Assembly (NCBI RefSeq): GCF_006970865.1
Contig: NZ_CP035503.1
Span: 1,439,001-1,503,000, forward strand
Source of the DNA: Rhodoferax sediminis
Lineage (GTDB): Bacteria; Pseudomonadota; Gammaproteobacteria; Burkholderiales; Burkholderiaceae_C
DNA length: 64,000 nt
Direction: 5' to 3'
The translations under genes and the position numbers were made by a program. Every line of letters starts with the position of its first letter. Position 1 is the first letter of the stretch. Below the pieces are notes generated by a model. It did not search any database and had not been told where the DNA came from. It saw only the letters and a program-made list of their open reading frames with translations. Positions 35,074 through 43,260 of this stretch are shown here, piece by piece.

Positions 35074-35973
35074 ATGAACGAACCCATCGATCTGCTCACA
35101 TTGCGCGTCATCGTCGCCGTTGCCGATGGCGGCTCCATCAGCGCTGGCAGCCACCGGGTGAATCTGGCGCTGGGCGCGGCCAGTGCGCGGATTTCTGCGC
35201 TGGAAGCCACGCTGGGCACACGCATCTTCGAGCGTTCGTCGCGCGGTGTGACGGTCACGCCCACCGGGCACATGCTGGTCCAGCGCGGCCGCGAACTGCT
35301 GGCCGGTGCCGACCGCTTGACCGTGGACCTGCGCGACTACAGCCTGGGGCTGCAGGGCCATATCCGAGTGCTCGCCAATGCTTCTTCGATCCTCGAAATC
35401 CTGCCCGAGCGGCTGGCGTGCTTCATGCGCCGCCATCCGCTGATCCGGATCGATCTGGAAGAGCGCAGCAGCCCCGAGATTCCGCTGGCCTTGCTGGACG
35501 GGCGTGCCGATCTGGGGATCGTAGACATCGCCCACCCGCTGCAGGGCCTGCAGTTTCGAGACATGTTCTCCGATCAGTTGGTGCTGATCGTTCCGCGTGC
35601 GCATCGACTGGCCCAAATGCAGCAGGCCGCGCTGCATGAGTTGCTGGACGAAGACTTCATTTGCCTGATGGACGGTAACGCGATCTCGAGCCGGCTGATG
35701 TCGGCCGCAGCCCAGATCGGCCAGACCATCAAGATTCGGATGCAAATGCGCAGTTTCGACGCGGTCTGCCGTATGGTGTCGGGCGGGCTGGGCCTGGGTG
35801 TGCTGCCGCTGCAGGCGGTGGCGCCCCAGTTGGCCCATCTGCCCATTGCGGCGGTGGCATTGAGTGATCCATGGGCCGTGCGCACGCATCGCCTCGTCAC
35901 TCGCGAAGGCGTCAAGCCGTCGGCGGCGGCGCATTCGCTGATCCAGGCGTTGTTGCAGACGCCCCCGCGCTGA
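35074..35973 (+). CDS. LysR family transcriptional regulator
   Basis: The 299-residue protein has the LysR winged helix at residues 5-65 (LRVIVAVADGGSISAGSHRV, FERSSRGVTVTPTGHMLV) and a two-lobed effector domain. It likely controls the enzyme and uptake genes starting 140 bp downstream on the same strand: a palindrome and promoter of typical LysR layout lie in that gap. Effector unknown, plausibly a malonate or aromatic acid derivative. Confidence 0.9.
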   Translation: MNEPIDLLTLRVIVAVADGGSISAGSHRVNLALGAASARISALEATLGTRIFERSSRGVTVTPTGHMLVQRGRELLAGADRLTVDLRDYSLGLQGHIRVLANASSILEILPERLACFMRRHPLIRIDLEERSSPEIPLALLDGRADLGIVDIAHPLQGLQFRDMFSDQLVLIVPRAHRLAQMQQAALHELLDEDFICLMDGNAISSRLMSAAAQIGQTIKIRMQMRSFDAVCRMVSGGLGLGVLPLQAVAPQLAHLPIAAVALSDPWAVRTHRLVTREGVKPSAAAHSLIQALLQTPPR

Positions 35974-35989
35974 TTCCATCGGTGCCTTT

Positions 35990-36014
35990 TTCCACAGCGA
36001 GCCTTCGCGTGGAA
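35990..36014 (+). promoter_or_regulatory. Candidate LysR binding site
   Basis: TTCCAC-N13-GTGGAA is a perfect inverted repeat between lysR and the enolase-superfamily gene. Its centre is about 73 bp before the predicted start of transcription, the usual place for a LysR recognition site. Confidence 0.45.
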
Positions 36015-36039
36015 CGAAAGCAGCTTTCAGTCTGCGTTG

Positions 36040-36068
36040 TTGCCGGGAGCGGGCCTGCTTCCTACACT
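36040..36068 (+). promoter_or_regulatory. Predicted sigma70 promoter of the malonate-type operon
   Basis: TTGCCG at 36040 and TACACT at 36063 are separated by 17 bp. The start codon of the next gene is 45 bp downstream. With the inverted repeat upstream, the layout is that of a LysR-activated promoter. Confidence 0.5.
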
Positions 36069-36112
36069 CGCAACTCCAGTGACAACGCCCGGCACGGGCC
36101 CTGACAAGCACC

Positions 36113-37267
36113 ATGAAAATTACCCGCGTCCACGCAACGCCCCTGAATCTGCCGGTCTCGGTCAGCATCTCGGGCCGGACCAAGACCACCTCGCTGTCGC
36201 TGTGCCTGGTGGATATCGAAACCGATACCGGCCTGACCGGCACTGGCATGACCGCGATCACCGAAGAGGAGGCGATCGGCACCATTGTCAACGACATTGC
36301 GGCGCACGCGCTGCTCGGCGCGGACCCGCTGCGGCACGAGCAGATCTGGGACAGGCTTTACTGGCTGCTGACGCCGCGCGGGCAGTCCGGCTACGCCAGC
36401 CACGCGATGGCGGCGATCGATCTCGCGCTGTGGGACCTCAAGGGCAAGGCCCTGGGCGAGCCCTGCTGGCGCCTGCTGGGAGGCGCGCGTTCGCAGGTGC
36501 CGGTCTATGCGACGTTCGGCTTTGCATTTTTTGAACGCGACGAACTCGCCGCCGCCGCCCAAAGCTGGGTGGAGCGCGGCTTCAAGCGCCTGAAGATGAC
36601 GGTGGGCCACCACGGCCTGCAGCGGCGCGACGAGCCCCGGCCGCTGGCCGACGTGATCGCCGAGGACGTGCAGCGCATCCGGGCTGTGCGCGAAGCCGTC
36701 GGTCCGGAGGTGCAGATCTTCATCGACGCCAACTGCAGCCTCGACTATTTCCACGCGCTCTCGCTGGCGCAGCGTATCGAACCCTGCGGCATCACCTTCT
36801 TTGAAGAGCCCGTCGCGCAAAACGATATCCCGAATCTGGCCCGGCTGCGCGCCAAGACCTCGATCCCGCTGGCGGCAGGCCAGAACGAGGGCCTCGCCAG
36901 CCGCTTCCGGGACCTGCTGGTAGCGCAGGCGGTGGATGTGGTGCAACCGAATGCCTGCATCAGCGGCGGCTTCACGCAGTGCGCACGCATCGCCGGCATG
37001 GCGGCCGCCTTCAACACCCAGTTCGCCAACGGCGGAGCCTGGCCGCACCACAACATGCATCTGCACGCGGGGTTGGCCAACGGCTCGCTGGTGGAATACC
37101 ACTCGGTTGCGGTCGAATGCTGCAAGCTGGTGTATGACGGGCTGCCCGAGCCGCAGAACGGTGTTCTGAGCCTGCCCGAGCTGCCGGGCCTGGGCTTCAC
37201 GCCGAACCGTGAGCGTATTGCGGAACTCGCCAGGCGGCCGCTCTCGCGTGGTGTGGGCAAGGCCTGA
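36113..37267 (+). CDS. Enolase superfamily enzyme (mandelate racemase/muconate lactonizing type)
   Basis: The 384-residue protein has the capping domain and TIM barrel of the family. Metal ligands appear in FIDANCSLDYF, ITFFEEPVAQNDIP and LAAGQNEG. The usual KxK base motif reads LKMTVGHHG, so the second lysine is missing. The barrel end has VVQPNACISGGF and HHNMHLHAG. It should act on a carboxylate by alpha-proton abstraction; specificity is unclear. Genes for a Bug binding protein and an arylmalonate decarboxylase-like enzyme follow. Confidence 0.85.
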   Translation: MKITRVHATPLNLPVSVSISGRTKTTSLSLCLVDIETDTGLTGTGMTAITEEEAIGTIVNDIAAHALLGADPLRHEQIWDRLYWLLTPRGQSGYASHAMAAIDLALWDLKGKALGEPCWRLLGGARSQVPVYATFGFAFFERDELAAAAQSWVERGFKRLKMTVGHHGLQRRDEPRPLADVIAEDVQRIRAVREAVGPEVQIFIDANCSLDYFHALSLAQRIEPCGITFFEEPVAQNDIPNLARLRAKTSIPLAAGQNEGLASRFRDLLVAQAVDVVQPNACISGGFTQCARIAGMAAAFNTQFANGGAWPHHNMHLHAGLANGSLVEYHSVAVECCKLVYDGLPEPQNGVLSLPELPGLGFTPNRERIAELARRPLSRGVGKA

Positions 37268-37325
37268 CGCGCGAGAGCGCCTGCCGGCATCGAGTTCCAA
37301 GAATTAAACCAACCGGAGACATGGA

Positions 37326-38306
37326 GTGAAATTGACGTACAACGCGATTCGCCGCCGCAGCCTGCTGCTGGCCGCTTTGCTGGGCCTGGCCTGCGCCGGC
37401 GCGCAGGCCCAGTCCTACCCAACCAAACCGATCCGGCTGCTCGTGGGTTATTCAGCCGGCGGCGGCGTGGACACAACAGCGCGCTTGCTGGCGCCGCGCC
37501 TGTCGGCCCTGCTGGGCCAGCAGGTGGTGGTTGAAAATCGCGCGGGTGCATCCGGCATGATTGCCGGTGATGTCGTGGCCAAGGCCGCGCCCGACGGCTA
37601 CACCTTGCTGCTGGGTGAGAGCGGGCTGCTGATCGACCCGTACCTGCATTCGCACATGACGTTCGATCCACTCAAGAGCTTCGCACCGGTGGCGTCCCTG
37701 TTCAACATGCCGCTCATGATCGTGACCGGCAACGATTTCCCCGCCAAAACACCCAGGCAGTTTGTGGCGCTGCTCAAGGCCAACCCCGGAAAATATTCGT
37801 TCGCCACTTCGGGCGTCGGAACCGTCCAGCATCTTGGCTTCGAAATGTTCAAGGGCGAAATCGGTGCCTTTGTCGTGCACGTTCCCTACCGCGGCGCGGC
37901 CCAGATCGTGCCCGACGTCATGAGTGGCCAAGTCCCCATAGGAGTGGTTAGCGTCACGGCTGGCCTCGCCCACGCCAAGGCCGGAACGCTGCACGCACTG
38001 GCGCTGATGAGTCCGGTGAAACTCGCCGGAGCCGAGGACATCCCGTCGCTGTCGGAGGTTCTGCCCGGCTTCAATGTGGCGCCGCGCGTATTCCTGCTGG
38101 CGCCGGCCGGTACGCCCGCGCCGGTGATCGAGCGGCTGAGCGAAGCCGTGCGCACCGTGCTGGCCAGCCCCGAACTGGTCAAAGCTGCTGCCGTGCAAGG
38201 TGCCGTGCCAGCGTACATGGCGGCCGGCCCGCTGGCTGCCGACCTGCGCCGTGAATCGGCGACGTGGGGCGGCATCATCAGGGATCAGAAAATCGCGGCG
38301 CAATAA
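37326..38306 (+). CDS. Tripartite tricarboxylate transporter binding protein (Bug family)
   Basis: The 326-residue periplasmic protein starts with GTG at 37326 and has a signal peptide ending in GAQAQ. The mature protein shows SYPTKPIRLLVGYSAGGGVD and VVVENRAGASGMIAGDVVA, the Bug signature. It would capture a carboxylate for a TctAB permease, which is not adjacent. It lies between the enolase-type enzyme and the decarboxylase, so its ligand is likely their substrate. Confidence 0.92.
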   Translation: MKLTYNAIRRRSLLLAALLGLACAGAQAQSYPTKPIRLLVGYSAGGGVDTTARLLAPRLSALLGQQVVVENRAGASGMIAGDVVAKAAPDGYTLLLGESGLLIDPYLHSHMTFDPLKSFAPVASLFNMPLMIVTGNDFPAKTPRQFVALLKANPGKYSFATSGVGTVQHLGFEMFKGEIGAFVVHVPYRGAAQIVPDVMSGQVPIGVVSVTAGLAHAKAGTLHALALMSPVKLAGAEDIPSLSEVLPGFNVAPRVFLLAPAGTPAPVIERLSEAVRTVLASPELVKAAAVQGAVPAYMAAGPLAADLRRESATWGGIIRDQKIAAQ

Positions 38307-38331
38307 GACTGGCCAAGTGCAAAAAGGAGTC

Positions 38332-39051
38332 ATGTCCATGAATACATCTCCACTCCCGGTGATCGGTCTGATCGTTCCCCCCGCCGGTGAGGTACCGCCC
38401 GATGCGGCGCTGCTGTATGGCTCGCGTGTGCGTTTTCTGGCGCGTGGCCTCGGCATCGGCGCCGTCTCGCCAGCCGGCTTCAACCCTGTCATCGACACCG
38501 TGCTCGACCGGGCGCGCGAACTGCGCGATGCCGGTGCTCAAGCGATCTCGTTGATGGGCACGTCCATCAGCTTTTACCGCGGAGCCGCGTTCACCGAGGA
38601 TTTGCGCGCCGCGATGCAGGAGACCACGGGCCTGCCCTGCACCACGATGAGCCACGCTATCGTTGCGGCGCTGCACGCGCTCTCGATTCACCGGGTGGCA
38701 GTGGCGACTTCCTACATCGACGAGTTGAACGATCGTCTGGTGGACTACCTGACCCATGCCGGCTTCGAGGTCACGGCGATCCAGGGCCTGTCGCTGACCG
38801 GCGTGAAAGAGGTGCACGCGGTGACGCCGCAAACCCTGCTCGACCTGTCGGAATCGGTCTACCGGCAGGACCCCTCGGCCGACGGCGTCTTCATCTCCTG
38901 CGGGGGACTGTTGACGCTGGACGTCATCGGACCGCTGGAGGCCAGGCTGGGGCTGCCGGCCACATCGAGCTCACCGGCGGGGTTTTGGGACGTTATGAAG
39001 CTGGCGGGGCAGAACCCGGCCTCGCCTGGCTACGGGCGCCTGTTCGAGTGA
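38332..39051 (+). CDS. Arylmalonate decarboxylase-like enzyme (Asp/Glu racemase superfamily)
   Basis: The 239-residue protein matches Bordetella arylmalonate decarboxylase along its length: IGLIVPPAGEVPPDAALLYG at the start, ISLMGTSISFYRGAAF (dioxyanion hole and the Gly that replaces the second racemase Cys), and the catalytic Cys in GVFISCGGLLTLD. The end, SSSPAGFWDVMKLAG, is also conserved. This pattern, one Cys rather than two, indicates decarboxylation rather than racemisation. AAAAGGAG precedes the ATG. Natural substrate unknown. Confidence 0.85.
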   Translation: MSMNTSPLPVIGLIVPPAGEVPPDAALLYGSRVRFLARGLGIGAVSPAGFNPVIDTVLDRARELRDAGAQAISLMGTSISFYRGAAFTEDLRAAMQETTGLPCTTMSHAIVAALHALSIHRVAVATSYIDELNDRLVDYLTHAGFEVTAIQGLSLTGVKEVHAVTPQTLLDLSESVYRQDPSADGVFISCGGLLTLDVIGPLEARLGLPATSSSPAGFWDVMKLAGQNPASPGYGRLFE

Positions 39052-39130
39052 GATCAACGAATCACTGTGACAATCAGCCAATAGATAGGATTTGCATTGC
39101 CCGCTGCCCATTGAGGAGATGTTAAGAAAA

Positions 39131-39212
39131 ACACTCTGAAGTCATTGATGAGTCTATGCATTTCGCTCTCATTTTTGGAGCAACCTGCAATTGCCGAAAC
39201 GATGCAGCCATG
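39131..39212 (+). repeat. Diverged direct repeat, copy A (left of sen cluster)
   Basis: This 82-bp stretch aligns without gaps to 42991-43072 with about 61 identical bases. Shared blocks include GATG-GTCTAT, GCTCTC-TTTT and GAACGAT/AAACGAT. Both copies have the same orientation and bracket the selenoneine genes. On the minus strand both can read a short lipobox-like peptide (AGCS), but no gene is evident. Confidence 0.6.
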
Positions 39213-39244
39213 GCTGTCGGTGCCGCGCTACAAGCCCTGTTGAT

Positions 39245-40330
39245 TCAGCGCAGCAGCAGCCGCGCCTGCGCCGCGTCCGCTGCGGGCAGGACTTCCCCGA
39301 TCTCGGCGGCGGCCTCGAACCCATGCCGCCTGAACACCGCCAGCACCTGGGACACGGCCTGTGGCGCACAGGACACCAGCAGTCCGCCACTGGTCTGTGG
39401 ATCACTCAGCAGGGCCTGATCGGTCGCCGTAAAGCCAGCAGGCAACCGGACCTCCGCGCCGTAGGCCGCCCAGTTGCGGGCCGACGCGCCGGTGACAACG
39501 CCATCTTCCGCCAGTTCGCGCACGCCCCCGAGCAAGGGCACGCGGGCCCAGTCGATGCCTATCCGGCAACCGGCGCCGCGCGCCATCTCCAGCACGTGGC
39601 CGGCCAGGCCGAAGCCGGTCACGTCGGTCAGCGCGTGCACGCCGTCCAGCGCGGCCAGTTCCGGCCCCGGTGTGTTGAGCTGGGTGGTGCAGGCGATCAT
39701 CCGGGCATAGCCGGCCGCATCGAGCCGGTCCTTCTTGAGCGCGGCCGACAGCACGCCCACGCCCAGCGGCTTGCCCAGGATCAGGCGATCGCCCTCTCTA
39801 GCATCGGCATTGCGCTTGACGCGCTTCGGATGCACCAGGCCCAGCGCGACCAGGCCGTAGATCGGCTCCACCGAGTCGATGGTGTGGCCGCCGGCAATCG
39901 GAATGCCGGCCGCACGGCAGACCGACTGGCCACCCTCCAGAATGCGGCCGATGGTTTCGGTGGACAGCACATTGATGGGCATGCCCACCAGCGCCAGCGC
40001 CATGATGGGCCGGCCGCCCATGGCATAGACGTCGGAGATGGCGTTGGTCGCGGCAATGCGGCCAAAGTCGAAGGGGTCGTCCACGATGGGCATGAAAAAG
40101 TCGGTGGTGGCGATCAGCGCCTGCTCGTCGTTGAGCCGGTAGACGGCGGCGTCGTCGGCGGTCTCGATGCCCACCATCAGCTCCGGCGGCAGCGGCATGG
40201 CGCTGGTGCCCTTGAGGATGTCGGACAGCACACCGGGTGCAATCTTGCAGCCGCAGCCGCCGCCGTGCGACAGCGAGGTCAGGCGAGGTTGCGTTGGCAC
40301 TGGAAATGAAAGTGGTGTGGTGGTGTTCAT
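39245..40330 (-). CDS. senC: Selenophosphate synthase of the selenoneine pathway (SelD homologue, SenC)
   Basis: This 361-residue SelD-type enzyme makes selenophosphate from selenide and ATP. The N-terminal active-site loop SLSHGGGCGCKIAPGVLSDI has Cys where some SelD have selenocysteine, and the essential Lys. The ATP-binding DDAAVYRLNDEQALIATTDF and DVYAMGGRP are intact. Its ATG overlaps the stop of senB (ATGA), so it is coupled to it and most likely serves as SenC, feeding SenB. It may also supply other selenium routes. Confidence 0.92.
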   Translation of the reverse strand: MNTTTPLSFPVPTQPRLTSLSHGGGCGCKIAPGVLSDILKGTSAMPLPPELMVGIETADDAAVYRLNDEQALIATTDFFMPIVDDPFDFGRIAATNAISDVYAMGGRPIMALALVGMPINVLSTETIGRILEGGQSVCRAAGIPIAGGHTIDSVEPIYGLVALGLVHPKRVKRNADAREGDRLILGKPLGVGVLSAALKKDRLDAAGYARMIACTTQLNTPGPELAALDGVHALTDVTGFGLAGHVLEMARGAGCRIGIDWARVPLLGGVRELAEDGVVTGASARNWAAYGAEVRLPAGFTATDQALLSDPQTSGGLLVSCAPQAVSQVLAVFRRHGFEAAAEIGEVLPAADAAQARLLLR

Positions 40331-41301
40331 CGGATCTCCGGGAAATCGTTTATCAGGCGCATCAGGGCCGCTTTTTCGGCCGCGGGCTCGAACAGGTGCG
40401 AGCGCAGGGAAGATTGTGCCTGCAAGCGGCCCAACAGGGCATCGGGTGCCAATTGCCCTTCGCGGCAGGCGAGCAGCCGCTGCGCGAGCTGCGAGGCGTC
40501 CCCGCAGTCGAAATAGCCCGCGTAATCGGCCCCGAGCATGCCCACATTGCCGTCAATGCGCGAGGCCAGCACCGGGGTGCCGCTCATCACCGCCTCCATG
40601 ATCACATGCGCCCCGCCTTCGATGCGGCTTGGATGCACCAGCACATGGGCGCGCTGGATGCGCCGGCGCGTCGCCTCATGGCCCATGGCGCCGAGCCAGC
40701 GGTAGTTGGGACACTCGCGTTGCAGCTGGCTCGCCAATGTTCCAAGGACGGGGTCCAGCGGTGCACCAATGTGGTCGAGCAGAATGTCTGGCCTGCCGGC
40801 CAGGCGCCGCACGGCAGCAAAGTACGTGGCCGGCGCCTTTTCCTCACGCAGGTGCCCGACCATCAGGGCGCGCAAGTGGCCGATCGGTTTGTCCAGCGGC
40901 TGCCGGTGCGTCGCCGACTGGAAGATGACGCTGCACTTGTCGCGCAGCGGCGGCGGCAGGCTGCGCGCGCCCAGCTCCTGCAACACCACCAGCCGATGGG
41001 CCAGCGCGATGGAGCGCTGGGCCTGGGCATCGGCCTGGATATCGCGGTACAAATCGGTCCCGGTCAGCACCACGGCCAGCGGCTTGTGCGGGTGCCTTGC
41101 GTGCCAGCGCGCCACCGAGTCCGCCGAGCGGCGGGCGTGCAGGGCCAGCATCACGTCAAAGGGCTCGCCCTGCCATGCCTGCAGGATTTCCGTACGATAA
41201 TGACCGGCCAGCATGCGTGACCAGCGCCGCGCCGTTTGCCAGTTGCCGTTGTTGGCCGATGCCAGAGCCGGGCTGATGATGCAAATCGATGGCTTGCGCA
41301 T
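40327..41301 (-). CDS. senB: Selenosugar synthase (glycosyltransferase SenB)
   Basis: This 324-residue GT-B glycosyltransferase matches the family placed next to selD/senA genes. It has an N-terminal ICIISPALASANNGNWQTAR and the donor-binding C-terminal VLVHPSRIEGGAHVIMEAV. In Variovorax, SenB couples selenophosphate with a UDP-sugar to give a selenosugar, the first C-Se bond. The stop overlaps the senC start by four bases. It diverges from senA, with start codons about 32 bp apart. Confidence 0.88.
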   Translation of the reverse strand: MRKPSICIISPALASANNGNWQTARRWSRMLAGHYRTEILQAWQGEPFDVMLALHARRSADSVARWHARHPHKPLAVVLTGTDLYRDIQADAQAQRSIALAHRLVVLQELGARSLPPPLRDKCSVIFQSATHRQPLDKPIGHLRALMVGHLREEKAPATYFAAVRRLAGRPDILLDHIGAPLDPVLGTLASQLQRECPNYRWLGAMGHEATRRRIQRAHVLVHPSRIEGGAHVIMEAVMSGTPVLASRIDGNVGMLGADYAGYFDCGDASQLAQRLLACREGQLAPDALLGRLQAQSSLRSHLFEPAAEKAALMRLINDFPEIR

Positions 41302-41333
41302 GGCTCGTTTATAGCCTCAACGGACCCCTATCC

Positions 41334-42542
41334 TTGAACGACCACGGTTTCACCATCGCGACGCAGGCCCGGCGTGCCGATCGCACGGCGCTGGCTGGCG
41401 CACTCGCGGACGCCCGCGCCCACACCTTGCAGCACTTTCAGACGTCTCGGCGCGCGCTGGGAGAGGCCAATCCACGCGTACCTTACCGCTGCGAGCTCAA
41501 TCCGCCGCTGTGGGAGTTGGGCCACATCGGCTGGTTTCAGGAGTGGTGGCTGGCGCGCAACCCGCAACGCGGGCGCGGTACGGCATGCGACCCCGCAGCG
41601 GAACGCGCGTCGTCCGTGCTCCACGATGCCGACCGGCTCTACGACTCCAGCAACGTGCCCCATGCGTCCCGCTGGTCGCTGCCTTTGCCGGCGGTGCAGG
41701 TGTCCCTGGACTACCTCGACAAGACACTCGCCGCCACGCTCGCGTTGCTGGCCCACACGGCCGATACCGACGAGGCGTTGTACTTCTTTCGCCTGGCGCT
41801 GTTTCATGAAGACATGCACAACGAGGCTGCGGTGTACATGGCGCAGAGCCTCGGTTTTGCGATGGATGGCGTTGCCGAAGCGATGCCGGGCGCTACAGGC
41901 GTGATCGCCGTGCCCGCCGGCATCCATGAGACTGGATGGACAGGCGCAGGTTTTGCCTTCGACAATGAGCTGGCAGCCCATGAGGTCTCGCTGGGTGCGT
42001 TTGAAATTGACCGCTCCCCCGTCACCAACGCGCAGTTCATGGCTTTTGTCGAAGACACAGGCTATGACCAGCAACGGTACTGGTCCGACGCGGGATGGGC
42101 CTGGCGCATACAGCACCAGCAGAGCTGCCCGCGGTATGTTCAAACGCAGAACGGGCGCTGGATGCGCAGCGCGTTTGGCGAGATGCGCTCGCTTAAGTCC
42201 GACCTGCCGGCCTCGAATCTCAGCTGGCATGAGGCGCAAGCGTGGTGCCGGTGGGCGGGCCGGCGCCTGCCCACCGAGTGGGAGTGGGAGCATGCCGTCC
42301 TGTCCACGGGTTTGCTGGACTGGGGCCAGGTGTGGGAGTGGACGTCCTCGCCGTTCAAACCCTACCCGGGTTTTCAGCCCCATCCGTACCGCGACTATTC
42401 GGCGCCCTGGTTTGGCACCCACAAGGTGTTGCGCGGCGCATCGTTCGCCACCCATGCGCGCATGAAACACCCGCGCTACCGCAATTTCTTCACGCCGGAT
42501 CGCAATGACATCTTTGCGGGCTTCCGAAGCTGCGCGCTTTGA
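41334..42542 (+). CDS. senA: Selenoneine synthase SenA (EgtB-like)
   Basis: This roughly 402-residue protein has the EgtB layout: an N-terminal DinB-like iron domain with ligands in LWELGHIGWFQEWW and ALFHEDMHNEAA, and a C-terminal FGE/sulfatase-modifying domain (FEIDRSPVTNAQFMAFVEDT, RRLPTEWEWEHAV, VLRGASFATHAR). EgtB links a sulfur donor to hercynine; SenA links the selenosugar to hercynine. Neighbouring senB and senC make SenA the better call than EgtB. I prefer TTG at 41334, since ATG 41289 would overlap senB. The stop lies in a 26-bp perfect inverted repeat. Confidence 0.87.
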   Translation: MNDHGFTIATQARRADRTALAGALADARAHTLQHFQTSRRALGEANPRVPYRCELNPPLWELGHIGWFQEWWLARNPQRGRGTACDPAAERASSVLHDADRLYDSSNVPHASRWSLPLPAVQVSLDYLDKTLAATLALLAHTADTDEALYFFRLALFHEDMHNEAAVYMAQSLGFAMDGVAEAMPGATGVIAVPAGIHETGWTGAGFAFDNELAAHEVSLGAFEIDRSPVTNAQFMAFVEDTGYDQQRYWSDAGWAWRIQHQQSCPRYVQTQNGRWMRSAFGEMRSLKSDLPASNLSWHEAQAWCRWAGRRLPTEWEWEHAVLSTGLLDWGQVWEWTSSPFKPYPGFQPHPYRDYSAPWFGTHKVLRGASFATHARMKHPRYRNFFTPDRNDIFAGFRSCAL

Positions 42543-42599
42543 CGCCTAAGCCGCTGGGCTCGGCACAGGCCGCGCCCAGCGGCTTAGGCGTCAAAGCGC
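42534..42599 (+). terminator. Very long perfect inverted repeat over the senA stop
   Basis: Arms 42534-42559 and 42574-42599 are a perfect 26-bp match with a 14-nt loop. The left arm contains the last codons and stop of senA, and the right arm reaches the end of the FAD-reductase pseudogene. It could end transcription from both sides, though no T-run follows. Arms this long and exact suggest a recent inverted duplication of the senA end. Confidence 0.65.
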
Positions 42600-42830
42600 C
42601 GCATCATTTGCGCAAATTCAATACCGATGGAGCTGCCGCCGACGATGACCATATGATCTGGCACCTCGGTCAACTCCATGAAGGACGCATTGTCCAGATG
42701 CGGGACATCATTGACGCCGGCCAGATCTGGCCCGGCGGCCCGCCCGCCCACGTTGATGAAGACGCAAGGCGCCAGCGACTCCCGCCTGCCCGGCACCGAT
42801 GACGATAGCATCGAAAGATTCGGCTTGCAT
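42584..42830 (-). pseudogene. FAD-dependent NAD(P)-disulfide oxidoreductase (mercuric reductase-like), remnant
   Basis: A proper start with GGAGAAG ribosome site leads into MQAESFDAIVIGAGQAG, the FAD-binding N-terminus. The next 100 or so residues, including the CxxxxC redox pair, are missing. Then, in another frame, CVFINVGGRAAGPDLAGVND, MELTEVPDHMVIVGGSSIGI and EFAQMMRRF match the NAD-binding part, ending in a stop at the inverted repeat. Non-functional. Confidence 0.75.
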
Positions 42831-42990
42831 GAGCTTCTCCAAATCCCGTTGGCGCAGGATGGGGTGGGATGATGCTGCTGCGGATCCCGGTGCGAGTTTG
42901 ATCCGGCGGCGGCGACAAGGCAAGCCGCTGCGTGCTGGCGATGGATTCATTCGCACCATTCGCCGTTCACGGAATTAAATCTTGAACAAA

Positions 42991-43072
42991 ACACCGTGGA
43001 GCCAATGATGGGTCTATACTTGTTGCTCTCCTTTTGAGAGCATCCGGCAAGTGCCAGAACGATTGAGCCGTG
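42991..43072 (+). repeat. Diverged direct repeat, copy B (right of sen cluster)
   Basis: Partner of 39131-39212: same orientation, no gaps, about three quarters identical over 82 bp. It ends where the carboxylesterase remnant begins. Together the copies flank senC, senB, senA and the FAD-reductase remnant. Confidence 0.6.
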
Positions 43073-43177
43073 GCCGCCGTGCTGCTGCACGGCGTTGGCA
43101 GCAACGCGCAGAGCCTGTTCGGCCTGACGCCCCGCGTGCCGCCGCAGTTCCCGGCGAGCAAGAGATCCGGGGGATAG
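43070..43177 (+). pseudogene. Carboxylesterase/phospholipase, N-terminal remnant
   Basis: The frame reads VAAVLLHGVGSNAQSLFGLT then PRVPPQFPA, matching the beginning of an alpha/beta hydrolase of the phospholipase/carboxylesterase family (oxyanion HGVGSN). It stops at TAG after 35 codons; the Ser, Asp and His of the triad are gone. Confidence 0.5.
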
Positions 43178-43260
43178 ATAGGCCAGGAGTGGGGGTTGGG
43201 TTTGCGCCCAAAGCGGGCTTTGCTGGTCGACTTGAGCCGATGGGCTGGACAATGAGCGCT

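Larger units (their letters stand above)
42831..43260. other. Non-coding stretch with repeat and gene remnant
   Basis: Between the FAD-reductase remnant and the flavin-reductase gene I see no intact gene. It holds repeat copy B (42991-43072) and the N-terminal remnant of a carboxylesterase on the plus strand (43070-43177). Confidence 0.6.

Noticed and set aside
39245..40330. Selenocysteine in the SelD-like protein
   Set aside because: The active-site position is an ordinary Cys codon in GGGCGCK and there is no in-frame TGA.
41289..41333. ATG at 41289 as start of senA
   Set aside because: It would overlap the divergent senB start by 13 bp, and the extra 15 residues do not resemble EgtB-family N-termini; TTG at 41334 is preferred.
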